Below are positions 51,197 to 60,235 of a stretch of 64,000 nt of DNA, in pieces. Within the stretch, counting starts at the first letter, position 1, and every line of letters starts with the position of its first letter. Under the pieces are notes generated by a model, which ran no database searches, had not been told where the DNA came from, and was given only the letters and a program-made list of their open reading frames with translations. Origin of the DNA: Dictyobacter aurantiacus (GTDB taxonomy: Bacteria; Chloroflexota; Ktedonobacteria; Ktedonobacterales; Ktedonobacteraceae); NCBI RefSeq assembly GCF_003967515.1, contig NZ_BIFQ01000002.1, forward strand, positions 2,170,001 through 2,234,000. Reading direction: 5' to 3'. The position numbers and the translations under genes were made by a program.

Positions 51197-52141
51197 ATGA
51201 GCACTGAACTTTCTTTTTTTACAAGTTATGGCAAGCTACGCATCCCCGTCTATCGCGTTTACGCACCTCCCCTGGTAGGGATTATGCCGATTCCTGAATC
51301 CCCTTTTACCGGTCGCGAGAATACATTGTTTGCCTACGAGATCGATGTTGAGGTGCTGGGTGAGAATTTTTTGCCCGCCTATACCAGGGGGGACAACTCC
51401 CATGTGGTGGCGACCGATAGCATGAAAAATTTTGTCTTGCGCCAGGCGTTGGAGTTTACTGGATCAACTATTGAAGAATTTCTGGATCTGCTGGGCAGGC
51501 GTTTCTTGCAAACATATGCTCAGATGGAGCGTCTGCGTTTAAGTGGTCGCGAGCTTCCGTTCGCGCGGGTAACAGTGCCGGGGAAGGAGCCGGGAGTGTT
51601 TGCCGCCAGCGGAGTGCTTTTTAATCGCTCCCATAGCACCTACGCTGTGGCGACCCTGGCGTTTGAACGCGATGATAGTGGATCGGTGAGCCTGCTTGAT
51701 CATCATTGTGGCCAGGTGGATATGGAGCTGTTTAAAGTGACGGGCAGCTCGTTCTCACGTTTCGTACGCGATGAATATACCACGCTGCAGGAACGTGTTG
51801 ACCGTCCGTTGTTTGTGTACCTGGACGTGTACTGGAAGTACATTGATGACCAGGCATTTCTAGCTCATGATCATGCCCGTTATGTGCCAGCTGAGCAGGT
51901 GCGCGACCTGCTGCAAGTGGTTTTTCACGAGTTTGTCAGCGAATCAATTCAACACCTGGTTCACGAGATGGGCCAACGCCTGCTGGCCCGTTTCCCACAA
52001 CTGGCGGAGGTCTCGTTTGAGGCCCAGAATCGCACGCGCGATGAGATCGTGGCGTCCACAACCGATAAAAAGATCAAGGTCTATAGCGACCCGTTCTCGG
52101 CGTATGGCGTGATCAGGCTGACGGTGAGCCGGAATGCTTGA
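51197..52141 (+). CDS. uox: Urate oxidase (uricase)
   Basis: 314-aa cofactor-free urate oxidase that converts urate and oxygen to 5-hydroxyisourate. Two tunnelling-fold domains are visible; the signature GDNSHVVATDSMKNFV holds the catalytic Thr and the first substrate-binding residues, and the second-domain segments LFVYLDVYWKY and FEAQNRTRDEIV follow. Length is normal. AAAGGG precedes the ATG. It is followed by the hydroxyisourate hydrolase gene after only 17 bases. Confidence 0.95.
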   Translation: MSTELSFFTSYGKLRIPVYRVYAPPLVGIMPIPESPFTGRENTLFAYEIDVEVLGENFLPAYTRGDNSHVVATDSMKNFVLRQALEFTGSTIEEFLDLLGRRFLQTYAQMERLRLSGRELPFARVTVPGKEPGVFAASGVLFNRSHSTYAVATLAFERDDSGSVSLLDHHCGQVDMELFKVTGSSFSRFVRDEYTTLQERVDRPLFVYLDVYWKYIDDQAFLAHDHARYVPAEQVRDLLQVVFHEFVSESIQHLVHEMGQRLLARFPQLAEVSFEAQNRTRDEIVASTTDKKIKVYSDPFSAYGVIRLTVSRNA

Positions 52142-52158
52142 TTGGAAAGGGATGTGTT

Positions 52159-52521
52159 ATGCCTGGTCGACTTACCACCCATGTCCTGGATACCACGCAA
52201 GGCCGTCCCGCGGCAGACGTTCCACTTCAGTTGTGGTTGCTTGGCGGTGAGGGCGCCCGGCGCACCCTTCTGAAGGCTCTGCATACCAATCAGGATGGGC
52301 GTACGTCTGAACCCTTGCTGCAAGGGCATGAGCTCGTGCTAGGCCGGTATGAACTGGTGTTTGCCGTGGGGAAATATTTTGTCGCCCAGGGTCTGGCACT
52401 GGCTGATCCCCCCTTTCTAGATGAGGTTCCTATTCGTTTTGGTATCGCCCGGGTTGAGGAGCACTATCACGTTCCATTGCTTATTTCGCCCTGGGCGTAT
52501 AGCACCTATCGGGGGAGCTAG
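52159..52521 (+). CDS. uraH: 5-hydroxyisourate hydrolase
   Basis: 120-aa transthyretin-like protein that hydrolyses 5-hydroxyisourate to OHCU. The N-terminal LTTHVLDTTQGRPAADVP and the C-terminal YHVPLLISPWAYSTYRGS match the active-site signatures (His near the N-terminus, YRGS at the end). The ATG at 52159 with GGAAAGGG upstream is preferred over a TTG overlapping the uricase stop. It is tightly packed between uricase and the amidohydrolase. Confidence 0.95.
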   Translation: MPGRLTTHVLDTTQGRPAADVPLQLWLLGGEGARRTLLKALHTNQDGRTSEPLLQGHELVLGRYELVFAVGKYFVAQGLALADPPFLDEVPIRFGIARVEEHYHVPLLISPWAYSTYRGS

Positions 52522-52523
52522 CG

Positions 52524-53771
52524 ATGAAGATGCTGGATGCGGCTGCGCGCACCGTAATGGAGCGCTGTGATCTCCTGGCGCGCTATAGTGAGGATGCGGA
52601 TTGTCTGACTCGCCGTTACGCGACCGTCCCGCTGCGGCAGGCCAATGACGTTGTTGCTTCGTGGATGCTCGCCGCCGGCATGACGGTCCACCATGATTAT
52701 ATCGGCAATGTTATTGGCCGCTACGAAGGCCAGGCGAGCAACGCCAGAACGATGCTCTTTGGTTCTCACCTTGATACCGTGTGCGCGGCGGGCAAGTACG
52801 ATGGCATTCTGGGCGTCCTGGTACCCCTGGCCTGTGTCGAGCGCCTGCACAAACAGGGACGCAGGCTGCCCTTCGCCATCGAGGTCCTTGGTTTTGCCGA
52901 TGAAGAAGGTGTTCGCTATCACACGGCTTATCTAGGGAGTCGGGCGGTTGCCGGCACCTTTGATCCCGCCATCCTGCGCTATCTTGATGATGATGGCATC
53001 AGTATGGCTGACGCCATTCGGTCATTCGGTGGTCAGCCCGATCCAGCCCTGTTACAGACCGCGCGCTGGAGACCCGAGGCTCTGCTTGGCTATTGCGAGG
53101 TTCATATCGAACAGGGGCCGGTTCTGGAGGCGCATGATCTCCCGATAGGTGTGGTGAGCTCGATTTCAGGCCAGCATCGCTACATGCTGCATTTTTCTGG
53201 ACAGGCGGGCCATGCCGGCACGGTGCCGATGGCTATGCGTCACGATGCCCTGTGCGCGGCATCCGAGTATATCCTGGCCGTAGAAGCGCTGGCGTGCCAG
53301 ACATCCGGACTGGTAGCTACGGTTGGAAAATTACGGGTCTCTCCTGGTGCCAGTAATGTCATTCCAGGATACGTTTCGGCCAGCCTGGACGTGCGTCATC
53401 AGGATGACGAGGTGCTCGCCCGGGTATCCACAGAACTGCGCCAGCAGGCGCTCAGGATTGGTCGGGAGCGCGGCGTTACTGTCGATTGGCATGCTGTGCA
53501 GCAAAATAAGACGGTTCCCTGTTCGCCCTATCTTTCTTCACTTGTAAGGCGCGCGATTGAAGAGGAGAGTATACCTGTGTATTCGCTGGCTAGCGGTGCG
53601 GGCCATGACGCGGTAGCCATGAGCGATCTTACCGAGGTCGCCATGTTGTTTGTACGCTGTAAAGGAGGTATCAGCCATCACGCTGACGAATCTGTCAGGA
53701 CAGAGGATGTGGCCGTTTCTATTCGGATTGTTGATCGACTTTTGGATCATTTATGTAGCATGGGAGGCTGA
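52524..53771 (+). CDS. allC: Allantoate amidohydrolase
   Basis: 415-aa M20-type enzyme of the allantoate amidohydrolase / N-carbamoyl-L-amino acid hydrolase group; in this operon it should split allantoate to ureidoglycine or ureidoglycolate, CO2 and ammonia. Metal-site motifs: GSHLDTVCAAGKYDG (His, Asp), FADEEGVRY (Glu pair), EVHIEQGPVLE (His) and the C-terminal GISHHADE (His). Only two bases separate it from the previous gene, and five from the next. Position makes the allantoate role very likely; the family also contains carbamoylases. Confidence 0.9.
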   Translation: MKMLDAAARTVMERCDLLARYSEDADCLTRRYATVPLRQANDVVASWMLAAGMTVHHDYIGNVIGRYEGQASNARTMLFGSHLDTVCAAGKYDGILGVLVPLACVERLHKQGRRLPFAIEVLGFADEEGVRYHTAYLGSRAVAGTFDPAILRYLDDDGISMADAIRSFGGQPDPALLQTARWRPEALLGYCEVHIEQGPVLEAHDLPIGVVSSISGQHRYMLHFSGQAGHAGTVPMAMRHDALCAASEYILAVEALACQTSGLVATVGKLRVSPGASNVIPGYVSASLDVRHQDDEVLARVSTELRQQALRIGRERGVTVDWHAVQQNKTVPCSPYLSSLVRRAIEEESIPVYSLASGAGHDAVAMSDLTEVAMLFVRCKGGISHHADESVRTEDVAVSIRIVDRLLDHLCSMGG

Positions 53772-53776
53772 AGGCC

Positions 53777-55147
53777 ATGGGAGCTTACGATCTCGTGATT
53801 CGAGGTGGAACACTGGTGACGGCGAGCGGTGTACGTAGTGCTGACGTGGCGATCGCTGATCGACGTATCGTGGCGATTGCTCCTGAATTGAATGGTAGCG
53901 TGCAGGCGGTTATTGACGCGCACAATCTCCATATATTTCCTGGTGTTATTGATGCTCATGTGCATTTTAATGAGCCTGGCCGGACAACCTGGGAAGGCTT
54001 TGCGTCGGGCTCAAAAGCCCTGGCGGCGGGAGGGACAACCACTTTTTTTGATATGCCCCTCAATGCGCATCCACCGACATTGGATGCCGACAGCTTTGGC
54101 GAGAAGCTATCGGCCGCGCAGTCCTCCTCTTACGTTGATTTTGGCCTTTGGGGTGGACTGGTGCCCGCTAATCTCGAACAATTGGCTGCTCTGGCAGCCT
54201 GTGGTGTGGTGGGTTTCAAGGCTTTTATGAGCAGTAGCGGCATCGAGGATTTTCAGTCGGTGGACGATGCGACGCTTTACCTGGGTATGCAGCAGGCAGC
54301 CAGACTTGGCAAACTGGTGGCGGTACACGCGGAAAATGATCAGCTGACAGCGGGACTGGCTCGCCAGGCGCGTGCTCAAGGGCGCGTGGGTGTGCGAGAC
54401 TATCTGGCGTCTCGACCGGTACTGGCCGAGTTGGAGGCGATCGAGCGTGCTATCCTGTTTGCCGAAGAAACAGGCTGTGCATTACATATCGTACACGTTA
54501 GTACGGGACGTGGCGTGCGGTTGGTGGCCAGCGCGCGCACGCGGGGCGTAGACGTGAGCTGCGAGACCTGTCCACACTACCTGGTATTGACTGGGGAAGA
54601 TATGGAAGAACTGGGGGTGGTCGCCAAGTGCGCGCCACCATTGCGTCCACTGGCCGAGCAGGCTGCATTATGGCAGCATTTGTTTTCTGGTACCCTGCCC
54701 ATGATTGCTTCAGATCACTCGCCGGCCCCATTTGAGATGAAGGAGCGCGCGGACTTCTTCGAGGCCTGGGGTGGTATCTCAGGTTGTCAATCGTTGCTGG
54801 CGTTATTGCTTACCGAAGGCTATCACCGGCGCCATCTGCCCCTGGAACTGATCGTGGCTGCGACTTCAGAGTTCGTGGCGCGTCGCTTTAACTTGCCCGC
54901 GCAGAAGGGGCGGCTAGAAGTTGGCTGCGATGCTGACTTGACGCTGGTCGATCTCACCGGTTCGTATAGACTGGAATCTCATCACCTCTTTTACCGGCAT
55001 CCGTATAGCCCTTATCTGGGACGCACGTTTCGCGGTCGCATCGTGCGCACCCTGGTTCGCGGCCAGACCATTTTTCTGGATGGCAAGATCGTCAGTCCTC
55101 CTATTGGTCAGCTGGTGAAACCTTTACCACTGAATGGGGGTTGTTAA
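53777..55147 (+). CDS. allB: Allantoinase
   Basis: 456-aa cyclic amidohydrolase that opens allantoin to allantoate. Metal ligands: DAHVHFNEPGR (two His), the carbamylated Lys in VGFKAFMSSSG, VAVHAENDQLT (His), LHIVHVSTGRG (His) and IASDHSPAPFEM (Asp). FNEPGR and the loop MPLNAHPPT are typical of allantoinases rather than dihydroorotases. It is part of the purine operon directly after allC. Confidence 0.95.
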   Translation: MGAYDLVIRGGTLVTASGVRSADVAIADRRIVAIAPELNGSVQAVIDAHNLHIFPGVIDAHVHFNEPGRTTWEGFASGSKALAAGGTTTFFDMPLNAHPPTLDADSFGEKLSAAQSSSYVDFGLWGGLVPANLEQLAALAACGVVGFKAFMSSSGIEDFQSVDDATLYLGMQQAARLGKLVAVHAENDQLTAGLARQARAQGRVGVRDYLASRPVLAELEAIERAILFAEETGCALHIVHVSTGRGVRLVASARTRGVDVSCETCPHYLVLTGEDMEELGVVAKCAPPLRPLAEQAALWQHLFSGTLPMIASDHSPAPFEMKERADFFEAWGGISGCQSLLALLLTEGYHRRHLPLELIVAATSEFVARRFNLPAQKGRLEVGCDADLTLVDLTGSYRLESHHLFYRHPYSPYLGRTFRGRIVRTLVRGQTIFLDGKIVSPPIGQLVKPLPLNGGC

Positions 55148-55195
55148 GAATAGACTGTATTTAGAGCTGTGGTATGCGTTACAGTAGAAAGTTGA

Positions 55196-56611
55196 ATGCC
55201 TATGTGGCAGACCTATTTGCAACCTGTACAATTAGAAGATGCCCTGGATCTTATATGGGAGCATAGGGATCGAGCCCGTATTATCGCGGGGGGGACCGAT
55301 GTGCTGGTTGAACTGCAGCGTGGAGTAAAGCCAACTACGACATTAATCGATGTCAGTAAGTTGCGTGAGCTTAAATATGTGCGTGAGGAGCATGATGAGA
55401 TCGTGCTGGGGGCGTTGGCTACCCACAACGACGTCATCATGTCTGAGCTGTGCCGCCGCTACGCGCTCCCCCTGGCGCAGGCATGCTGGGAAGTGGGAGC
55501 GCCGCCTATTCGCACGCGCGCAACGATTGCTGGTAACCTGGTGACAGCCTCGCCCGCCAATGACACCATCGCGCCCCTGCTCGCTCTGAATGCGCGGGTC
55601 ATCTTAACCAATCCATATGGCGAACGTAGTGTACCGCTAGAACAGTTTTATACGGGTGTGCGTCGCACGATCCTTCAGCCGGGTGAGATGCTGCGTGAGA
55701 TCCGTTTCCCTCGCATGTCCGAGCAGCAGCGTGGCCTGTTTATCAAATTAGGTCTGCGTCGGGCGCAGGCTATCTCGGTCATCAATCTGGCTCTGCTCCT
55801 GACGCTGGGGGACGAGGAGCGGGTTGATGAGGCCCAGATCACCCTGGGTTGTCTGGCGCCCACCATCATTCATGCTCGCACCAGTGAAGCATTTCTGGCC
55901 GGAAAACAGCTGACGCCGGAGCTATGCCGGGAAGCGGCGCGGCTGGCCGCGCACGATGCCAGTCCGATAGATGATGTACGCTCCTCAGCGACGTATCGTC
56001 TGCGAACGCTTTCAACCCTGTTGGAGGATGGCCTGCGGCGCCTGGCCACTCCACAGGAACCCGCATCCTGGATGCGGTCCCCTGTATCACTGGAAACACC
56101 ATGGAATAATGAGGGTCGTGTCGCGCCCCTGGTGGAGCGGATCGAAACCACTGTGAATGGACAGGCGCATCAATGGAGTGGAGCACATCAAAAGACTCTG
56201 TTGAATGTCTTGCGTGAAGATGCCGGTTTAACTGGCACTAAGGAAGGGTGCGCCGAGGGCGAGTGTGGCGCCTGCACCGTCTGGCTGAATGGGCAGGCGG
56301 TGATGTCCTGCCTGGTACCGGCGGCACAGGCCCATGGCGCCGAGGTGACCACCATTGAAGGGTTATCGTCCGATGAAGCGCATCTTCACCCTTTACAGCA
56401 GGCCTTTATCGATCACGCGGCCGTTCAATGCGGCTACTGTATTCCTGGTATGTTAATGTCTGGTGCCAGGCTGCTGGCTGAATATCCGCAGCCTTCAATG
56501 GAGCAGATCCGCGCGGCATTGAGCGGAAATATCTGTCGCTGTACCGGCTATCGCAAGATCTGGGAGGCGGTGCAGAGTGTGGGAGAGCAGCAAGGAGGGA
56601 CACTTGTATGA
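55196..56611 (+). CDS. Xanthine dehydrogenase FAD and 2Fe-2S subunit (fused, FAD first)
   Basis: 471 aa combining two modules of a molybdenum hydroxylase. Residues 1-290 are the FAD-binding subunit (AGGTDVLVEL, TIAGNLVTASPANDT). Residues 310-471 are the iron-sulfur subunit with EGCAEGECGACTVWLNG (first cluster Cys) and QCGYCIPGM...GNICRCTGYRKI (second cluster). The order FAD then FeS is the reverse of the classic XdhA fusion. It passes electrons from the Mo subunit encoded by the next gene, with which it overlaps by four bases. The RBS is weak; the start ATG begins MPMWQTYLQP. Confidence 0.93.
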   Translation: MPMWQTYLQPVQLEDALDLIWEHRDRARIIAGGTDVLVELQRGVKPTTTLIDVSKLRELKYVREEHDEIVLGALATHNDVIMSELCRRYALPLAQACWEVGAPPIRTRATIAGNLVTASPANDTIAPLLALNARVILTNPYGERSVPLEQFYTGVRRTILQPGEMLREIRFPRMSEQQRGLFIKLGLRRAQAISVINLALLLTLGDEERVDEAQITLGCLAPTIIHARTSEAFLAGKQLTPELCREAARLAAHDASPIDDVRSSATYRLRTLSTLLEDGLRRLATPQEPASWMRSPVSLETPWNNEGRVAPLVERIETTVNGQAHQWSGAHQKTLLNVLREDAGLTGTKEGCAEGECGACTVWLNGQAVMSCLVPAAQAHGAEVTTIEGLSSDEAHLHPLQQAFIDHAAVQCGYCIPGMLMSGARLLAEYPQPSMEQIRAALSGNICRCTGYRKIWEAVQSVGEQQGGTLV

Positions 56612-58779
56612 CTGAATTGATCGGTGCATCCATCGCGCGCCCCGACGCGCTGGGGAAAGTAACAGGTGCTGCTCGCTATCCCGCCGACCTCGTTCGGCCT
56701 GGGATGCTGCATGCACAGGTTGTCTTTGCCCATCGTCCCCATGCCCGCATTCTCTCCATTGATACCGCCGAAGCCCAGGCATCCCCCGGCGTTATTGCTG
56801 TTCTGACCGCTCAGGATGTGCCCTACAATGCCTTTGGCCTGATCGAGGCCGACCAGCCGGTTCTCTGCCAGGATGTGGTGCGCTTCGAAGGAGATAAGGT
56901 CGCGCTGGTGGTGGCCGAGTCCAGAGAGGCGGCTATCACGGCGTCAAAGCTGGTGGCCGTTGAATATGAGGAAATGCCGGCGGTGACGGACCCACAATGG
57001 GCCCTGGCGCCCGATGCTCCCCTGGTTCATGAGACCCGTGGCACCAATCAGCTCTTCCATTTCCCACTGCGCAAAGGAGATGTGCCCCGAGCTCTGGTGG
57101 AGGCTGATGCAGTCGTTGAGGGAACATTTACCACCACCTGGCAGGAGCACGCCTTTTTGCAGCCAGAGGCTGGTATCGCCTATATCGATGATCAGGGGCG
57201 CCTGGTGTTAGAGACCGCCGGACAATGGATGCACGAGGATCGGCGCCAGATCGCGCAGATGCTTCAGCTGCCAGAAGAACAGGTGGTGATGCGCTACGCG
57301 ACCATCGGGGGCGCCTTTGGTGGACGAGAGGACCTCTCGATGCAGCATGTGCTGGCGCTGTCGGCCTGGAAAGTACGTCGTCCGGTGGCCCTGGTGTGGA
57401 CCCGCGAGGAATCGATGATCGGGCACCACAAGCGCCATCCCGTCACCATCTCCTGTCGCTGGGGCGGCAAACGCGATGGCACGATCACGGCGGTTGAAGC
57501 CACGATCATCGCCGATGGCGGCGCATATGCCTCCACCAGCATCGAAGTCGTCAAAGATATTGCGCTGTTTGCCTGCGGCTGCTATGAGATCGAGCATATC
57601 TCCGTGGATGGCTACGCGGTCTATACCAACAACATTCCCTCCGGCGCCTTCCGTGGCTTTGGCGCGCCACAGGCCCAGTTCGCCAGTGAGCTGATGCTAG
57701 CCAGGCTGGCTGAAGCCCTGCACCTGGATCCCGCCGAGGTACGGTTGCGCAATATCTACCGCGAGGGAAGCATCGAGCCTACGCAGCGACCCCTGCCAGC
57801 TGGCGTCAGCGCACTGCCTGTGCTGGAACGCTGTCTGTCCGAAGCCAGGAGCCGCTGGGGATATGGAGAGCCTGTAGCCAGCAATGAGGGATATTTGAAG
57901 CAGGGGATCGGTATCGCCTGTGGCATCAAGAACGTGGGCTATTCCTTTGGATTTCCCGAGCAGGCCACCGCGACGGTTGAGGTGTCTGGTCAGGCGGAAC
58001 TGGAGCGCGCCGAGGTGCGCGTCGGCGCGGCCGATGTCGGTCAAGGCTCACACCTGATACTGCGCCAGATCGCCGCTGAAACCCTGCAATTGCCACTTGA
58101 TAAAGTGACTATGATCTGCACCGATAGCAGCGAGTCCCCCAACGCCGGGAGCGCCTCGGCCTCTCGCATGACCTTTATGGGAGGGCGTGCCGTCAAGGAT
58201 GCCGCGCAGGAAGCCCGCAACAGGTGGAGCTACACTGACGACTATCAGGCTCAGGCGACCGTGCAGTACCGCGCTCCCCACACCACGGCTGTTGATCCAG
58301 TGACCTACAGCGGTGTTCCCAACTACTGCTATGGTTATACGGCCCAGGCCGTTAAAGTCGAGGTAAATACGCTGACCGGACAGGTGCAGGTGCTGGGCAT
58401 TATCAGCGTACACGATGTGGGGAAAGCCATTAACATGCAGCAGGTCACCGGTCAGATTGAGGGCTGCCTGGCACAGGCGCTGGGCTACGCGCTGATCGAG
58501 AACTTCCAGATGAAGCAGGGGCGCGTGCTTACTCCTTACTTCAGCACCTACCTGCTGCCTACTGTGCTGGACATGCCGACCGAAATCGTCCCTATCGTGC
58601 TAGAACTGGCTGATCCTCATGGACCCTATGGAGCGCGTGGCGTGGCTGAAATGCCCCTGATCCCATTCGCGCCCGCAGTCGCGGACGCTATCCACCAGGC
58701 CACCGGCGCCTGGCTCGATCAACTCCCTATGACGCCTGAGCGCGTCCTGAATGCCTTAAATACCAGGACGGCTGAATGA
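56608..58779 (+). CDS. Xanthine dehydrogenase molybdenum-binding subunit
   Basis: 723-aa large subunit of a xanthine dehydrogenase-type enzyme that hydroxylates hypoxanthine or xanthine to urate. Molybdopterin-binding motifs are visible: GGAFGGRED, GAFRGFGAPQAQF and VGQGSHLILRQIAAETL; the C-terminal GARGVAEMPLIPFAPAVADAI carries the active-site Glu expected as base. The overlap with the FAD/FeS gene shows that they form one enzyme. Other aldehyde-oxidase-type substrates are possible, but the uricase operon argues for xanthine. No XdhC-type maturation gene is in the window. Confidence 0.93.
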   Translation: MTELIGASIARPDALGKVTGAARYPADLVRPGMLHAQVVFAHRPHARILSIDTAEAQASPGVIAVLTAQDVPYNAFGLIEADQPVLCQDVVRFEGDKVALVVAESREAAITASKLVAVEYEEMPAVTDPQWALAPDAPLVHETRGTNQLFHFPLRKGDVPRALVEADAVVEGTFTTTWQEHAFLQPEAGIAYIDDQGRLVLETAGQWMHEDRRQIAQMLQLPEEQVVMRYATIGGAFGGREDLSMQHVLALSAWKVRRPVALVWTREESMIGHHKRHPVTISCRWGGKRDGTITAVEATIIADGGAYASTSIEVVKDIALFACGCYEIEHISVDGYAVYTNNIPSGAFRGFGAPQAQFASELMLARLAEALHLDPAEVRLRNIYREGSIEPTQRPLPAGVSALPVLERCLSEARSRWGYGEPVASNEGYLKQGIGIACGIKNVGYSFGFPEQATATVEVSGQAELERAEVRVGAADVGQGSHLILRQIAAETLQLPLDKVTMICTDSSESPNAGSASASRMTFMGGRAVKDAAQEARNRWSYTDDYQAQATVQYRAPHTTAVDPVTYSGVPNYCYGYTAQAVKVEVNTLTGQVQVLGIISVHDVGKAINMQQVTGQIEGCLAQALGYALIENFQMKQGRVLTPYFSTYLLPTVLDMPTEIVPIVLELADPHGPYGARGVAEMPLIPFAPAVADAIHQATGAWLDQLPMTPERVLNALNTRTAE

Positions 58780-58809
58780 TATGCCGTATAGAGTAGGAGC
58801 GGTCATAAG

Positions 58810-59226
58810 ATGCAGAGATTAAAGATTATTGCTGGCCCCTTTGAGTTTGTGGCGCGCATGGAAGATGAGATGGCGCCCAAGACCTGTGCCGCCTTTAGCC
58901 GGTTGTTGCCATTTCGCAATAAGATCATCCAGGCCCGCTGGAGTGGTGAGTCCGCCTGGATTCCGTTGGGGGACCTGGATGTTGGACTGGGTTTTGAGAA
59001 CCACACCAGCCATCCAGGCGCGGGTCAGATCCTCTTATATCCTGGAGGTTATAGCGAGACCGAGATCCTCTTCCCCTATGGCAGCACCTGTTTTGCCAGC
59101 AAGATGGGACAACTGGCGGGTAACCACTTTCTCACCATTATCGAAGGCTCAGAGCAACTACACGATCTCGGACGATTGGTGCTCTGGGAGGGCGCTCAGG
59201 ATATTCTTTTCACGCGGGCTGAATAA
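58810..59226 (+). CDS. DUF3830 family protein (cyclophilin-like fold)
   Basis: 138 aa matching the DUF3830 pattern: start LKIIAGPFEFVARMEDEMAPKTCAAF, middle ARWSGESAWIPLG and end FASKMGQLAGNHFLTIIEG. The family is predicted to have a cyclophilin-like beta-barrel and to occur with amidohydrolases and purine or pyrimidine catabolism genes. It lies 30 bases after the xanthine dehydrogenase gene, so it probably acts in the same pathway; the reaction is unknown. It is the last plus-strand gene before the convergent DeoR gene. Confidence 0.8.
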   Translation: MQRLKIIAGPFEFVARMEDEMAPKTCAAFSRLLPFRNKIIQARWSGESAWIPLGDLDVGLGFENHTSHPGAGQILLYPGGYSETEILFPYGSTCFASKMGQLAGNHFLTIIEGSEQLHDLGRLVLWEGAQDILFTRAE

Positions 59227-59229
59227 CCA

Positions 59230-59249
59230 GAAGCCTCAAAGCTGGCTTC
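59230..59249. terminator. Short hairpin between operon end and DeoR gene
   Basis: GAAGCC and GGCTTC around a TCAAAGCT loop. Weak, no T-tract. Confidence 0.35.
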
Positions 59250-59273
59250 AGATTATTCTCGATAATTGACATA

Positions 59274-60029
59274 TCAATCTGCTCGGATAACCTGGATGCC
59301 CAGTTGCCGGTATGGTGCAAGGCTTTTATCGTCGGTGGAAGTGTCGGTGACGAGATAGGTGAGGGCGGTGATGGAGGCGACGATGTAGGGGGCGGCCGTA
59401 CCAAGCTTGCTGGCTTCGCTGACGGCCACGATTTCTGCCGCCTGCTCGATCATGGTGCGCTTGGTATAGACCTCTTCCATATCTGGCATGCTGATGCCGA
59501 TCTCGGGATGCAGGCTGCAGATGCCGAGGAAGCAGAGGTCGGCACGGATCTGTTTGAGGGCCTCGATAACCGGGACGCCGATCATGGCCTGGGCGTCTTT
59601 CTTTAATTTCCCGCCCAGTACCTGGACCTCAATATGGGGATGCAGGGCCAGCGTGGCGGCGACCGGAATGCTGTTGGTGATAACGGTAGCCTGCCGGTTG
59701 GGGGGAATCTGGTTGGCAATTTCGTGCACGGTGGTGCCGCTATCCATAATGATGACCTGCCCATCATGAATCAGGTCAGCGGCGGCCCTGGCAATTGTAA
59801 CCTTGGCACCAGTGCTGGTCTGTAGACGTTCTTCGTACGAAGAAGAGAGCGCACGAGGGAGCGCGCCGCCGTGCACGCGTTGCAGGATGCCGGCCTCCGC
59901 CAGTTCATTGAGATCGCGGCGAATCGTGTCCTCAGATACCTTTAGCTGCATGACCAGGTCGGTGCCCAGAATCTTGCCTTCGCGGTGTAAACGATCCACG
60001 ATATAGCGCTGGCGCTCTTCTTTTAACAT
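59274..60029 (-). CDS. DeoR/GlpR family transcriptional regulator
   Basis: About 251 aa. N-terminal HTH: RQRYIVDRLHREGKILGTDLVMQLKVSEDTIRRDLNELAEAGILQRVHGGA, the classic DeoR signature. C-terminal sensor domain with DSGTTVHEIANQIP and a phosphosugar-isomerase-like fold. The ATG at 60029 is preferred since GGAGAAGAAG lies before it; an ATG at 60044 has no site. It converges with the purine operon, so it may regulate that operon or a sugar-phosphate pathway elsewhere; ligands of the family are mostly phosphorylated sugars. Confidence 0.9.
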   Translation of the reverse strand: MLKEERQRYIVDRLHREGKILGTDLVMQLKVSEDTIRRDLNELAEAGILQRVHGGALPRALSSSYEERLQTSTGAKVTIARAAADLIHDGQVIIMDSGTTVHEIANQIPPNRQATVITNSIPVAATLALHPHIEVQVLGGKLKKDAQAMIGVPVIEALKQIRADLCFLGICSLHPEIGISMPDMEEVYTKRTMIEQAAEIVAVSEASKLGTAAPYIVASITALTYLVTDTSTDDKSLAPYRQLGIQVIRAD

Positions 60030-60235
60030 TTTCTTCTTCTCCATGCCGCTGGAATCCGCAGGCTATTCCCGGTTTCTGCTGGATTCTGCGGGTAATTCAG
60101 GGTTACCCTGGCCATTTTATGGGTGTTTATCATCCTTGTCAAGCTACGCGGGCTGTGATCGAATTATCAGATTAACAGGCATGATTGTGCTCCCCACGTA
60201 TGATACCTGTCCTCATGATATCCTTTTACGCGGTG

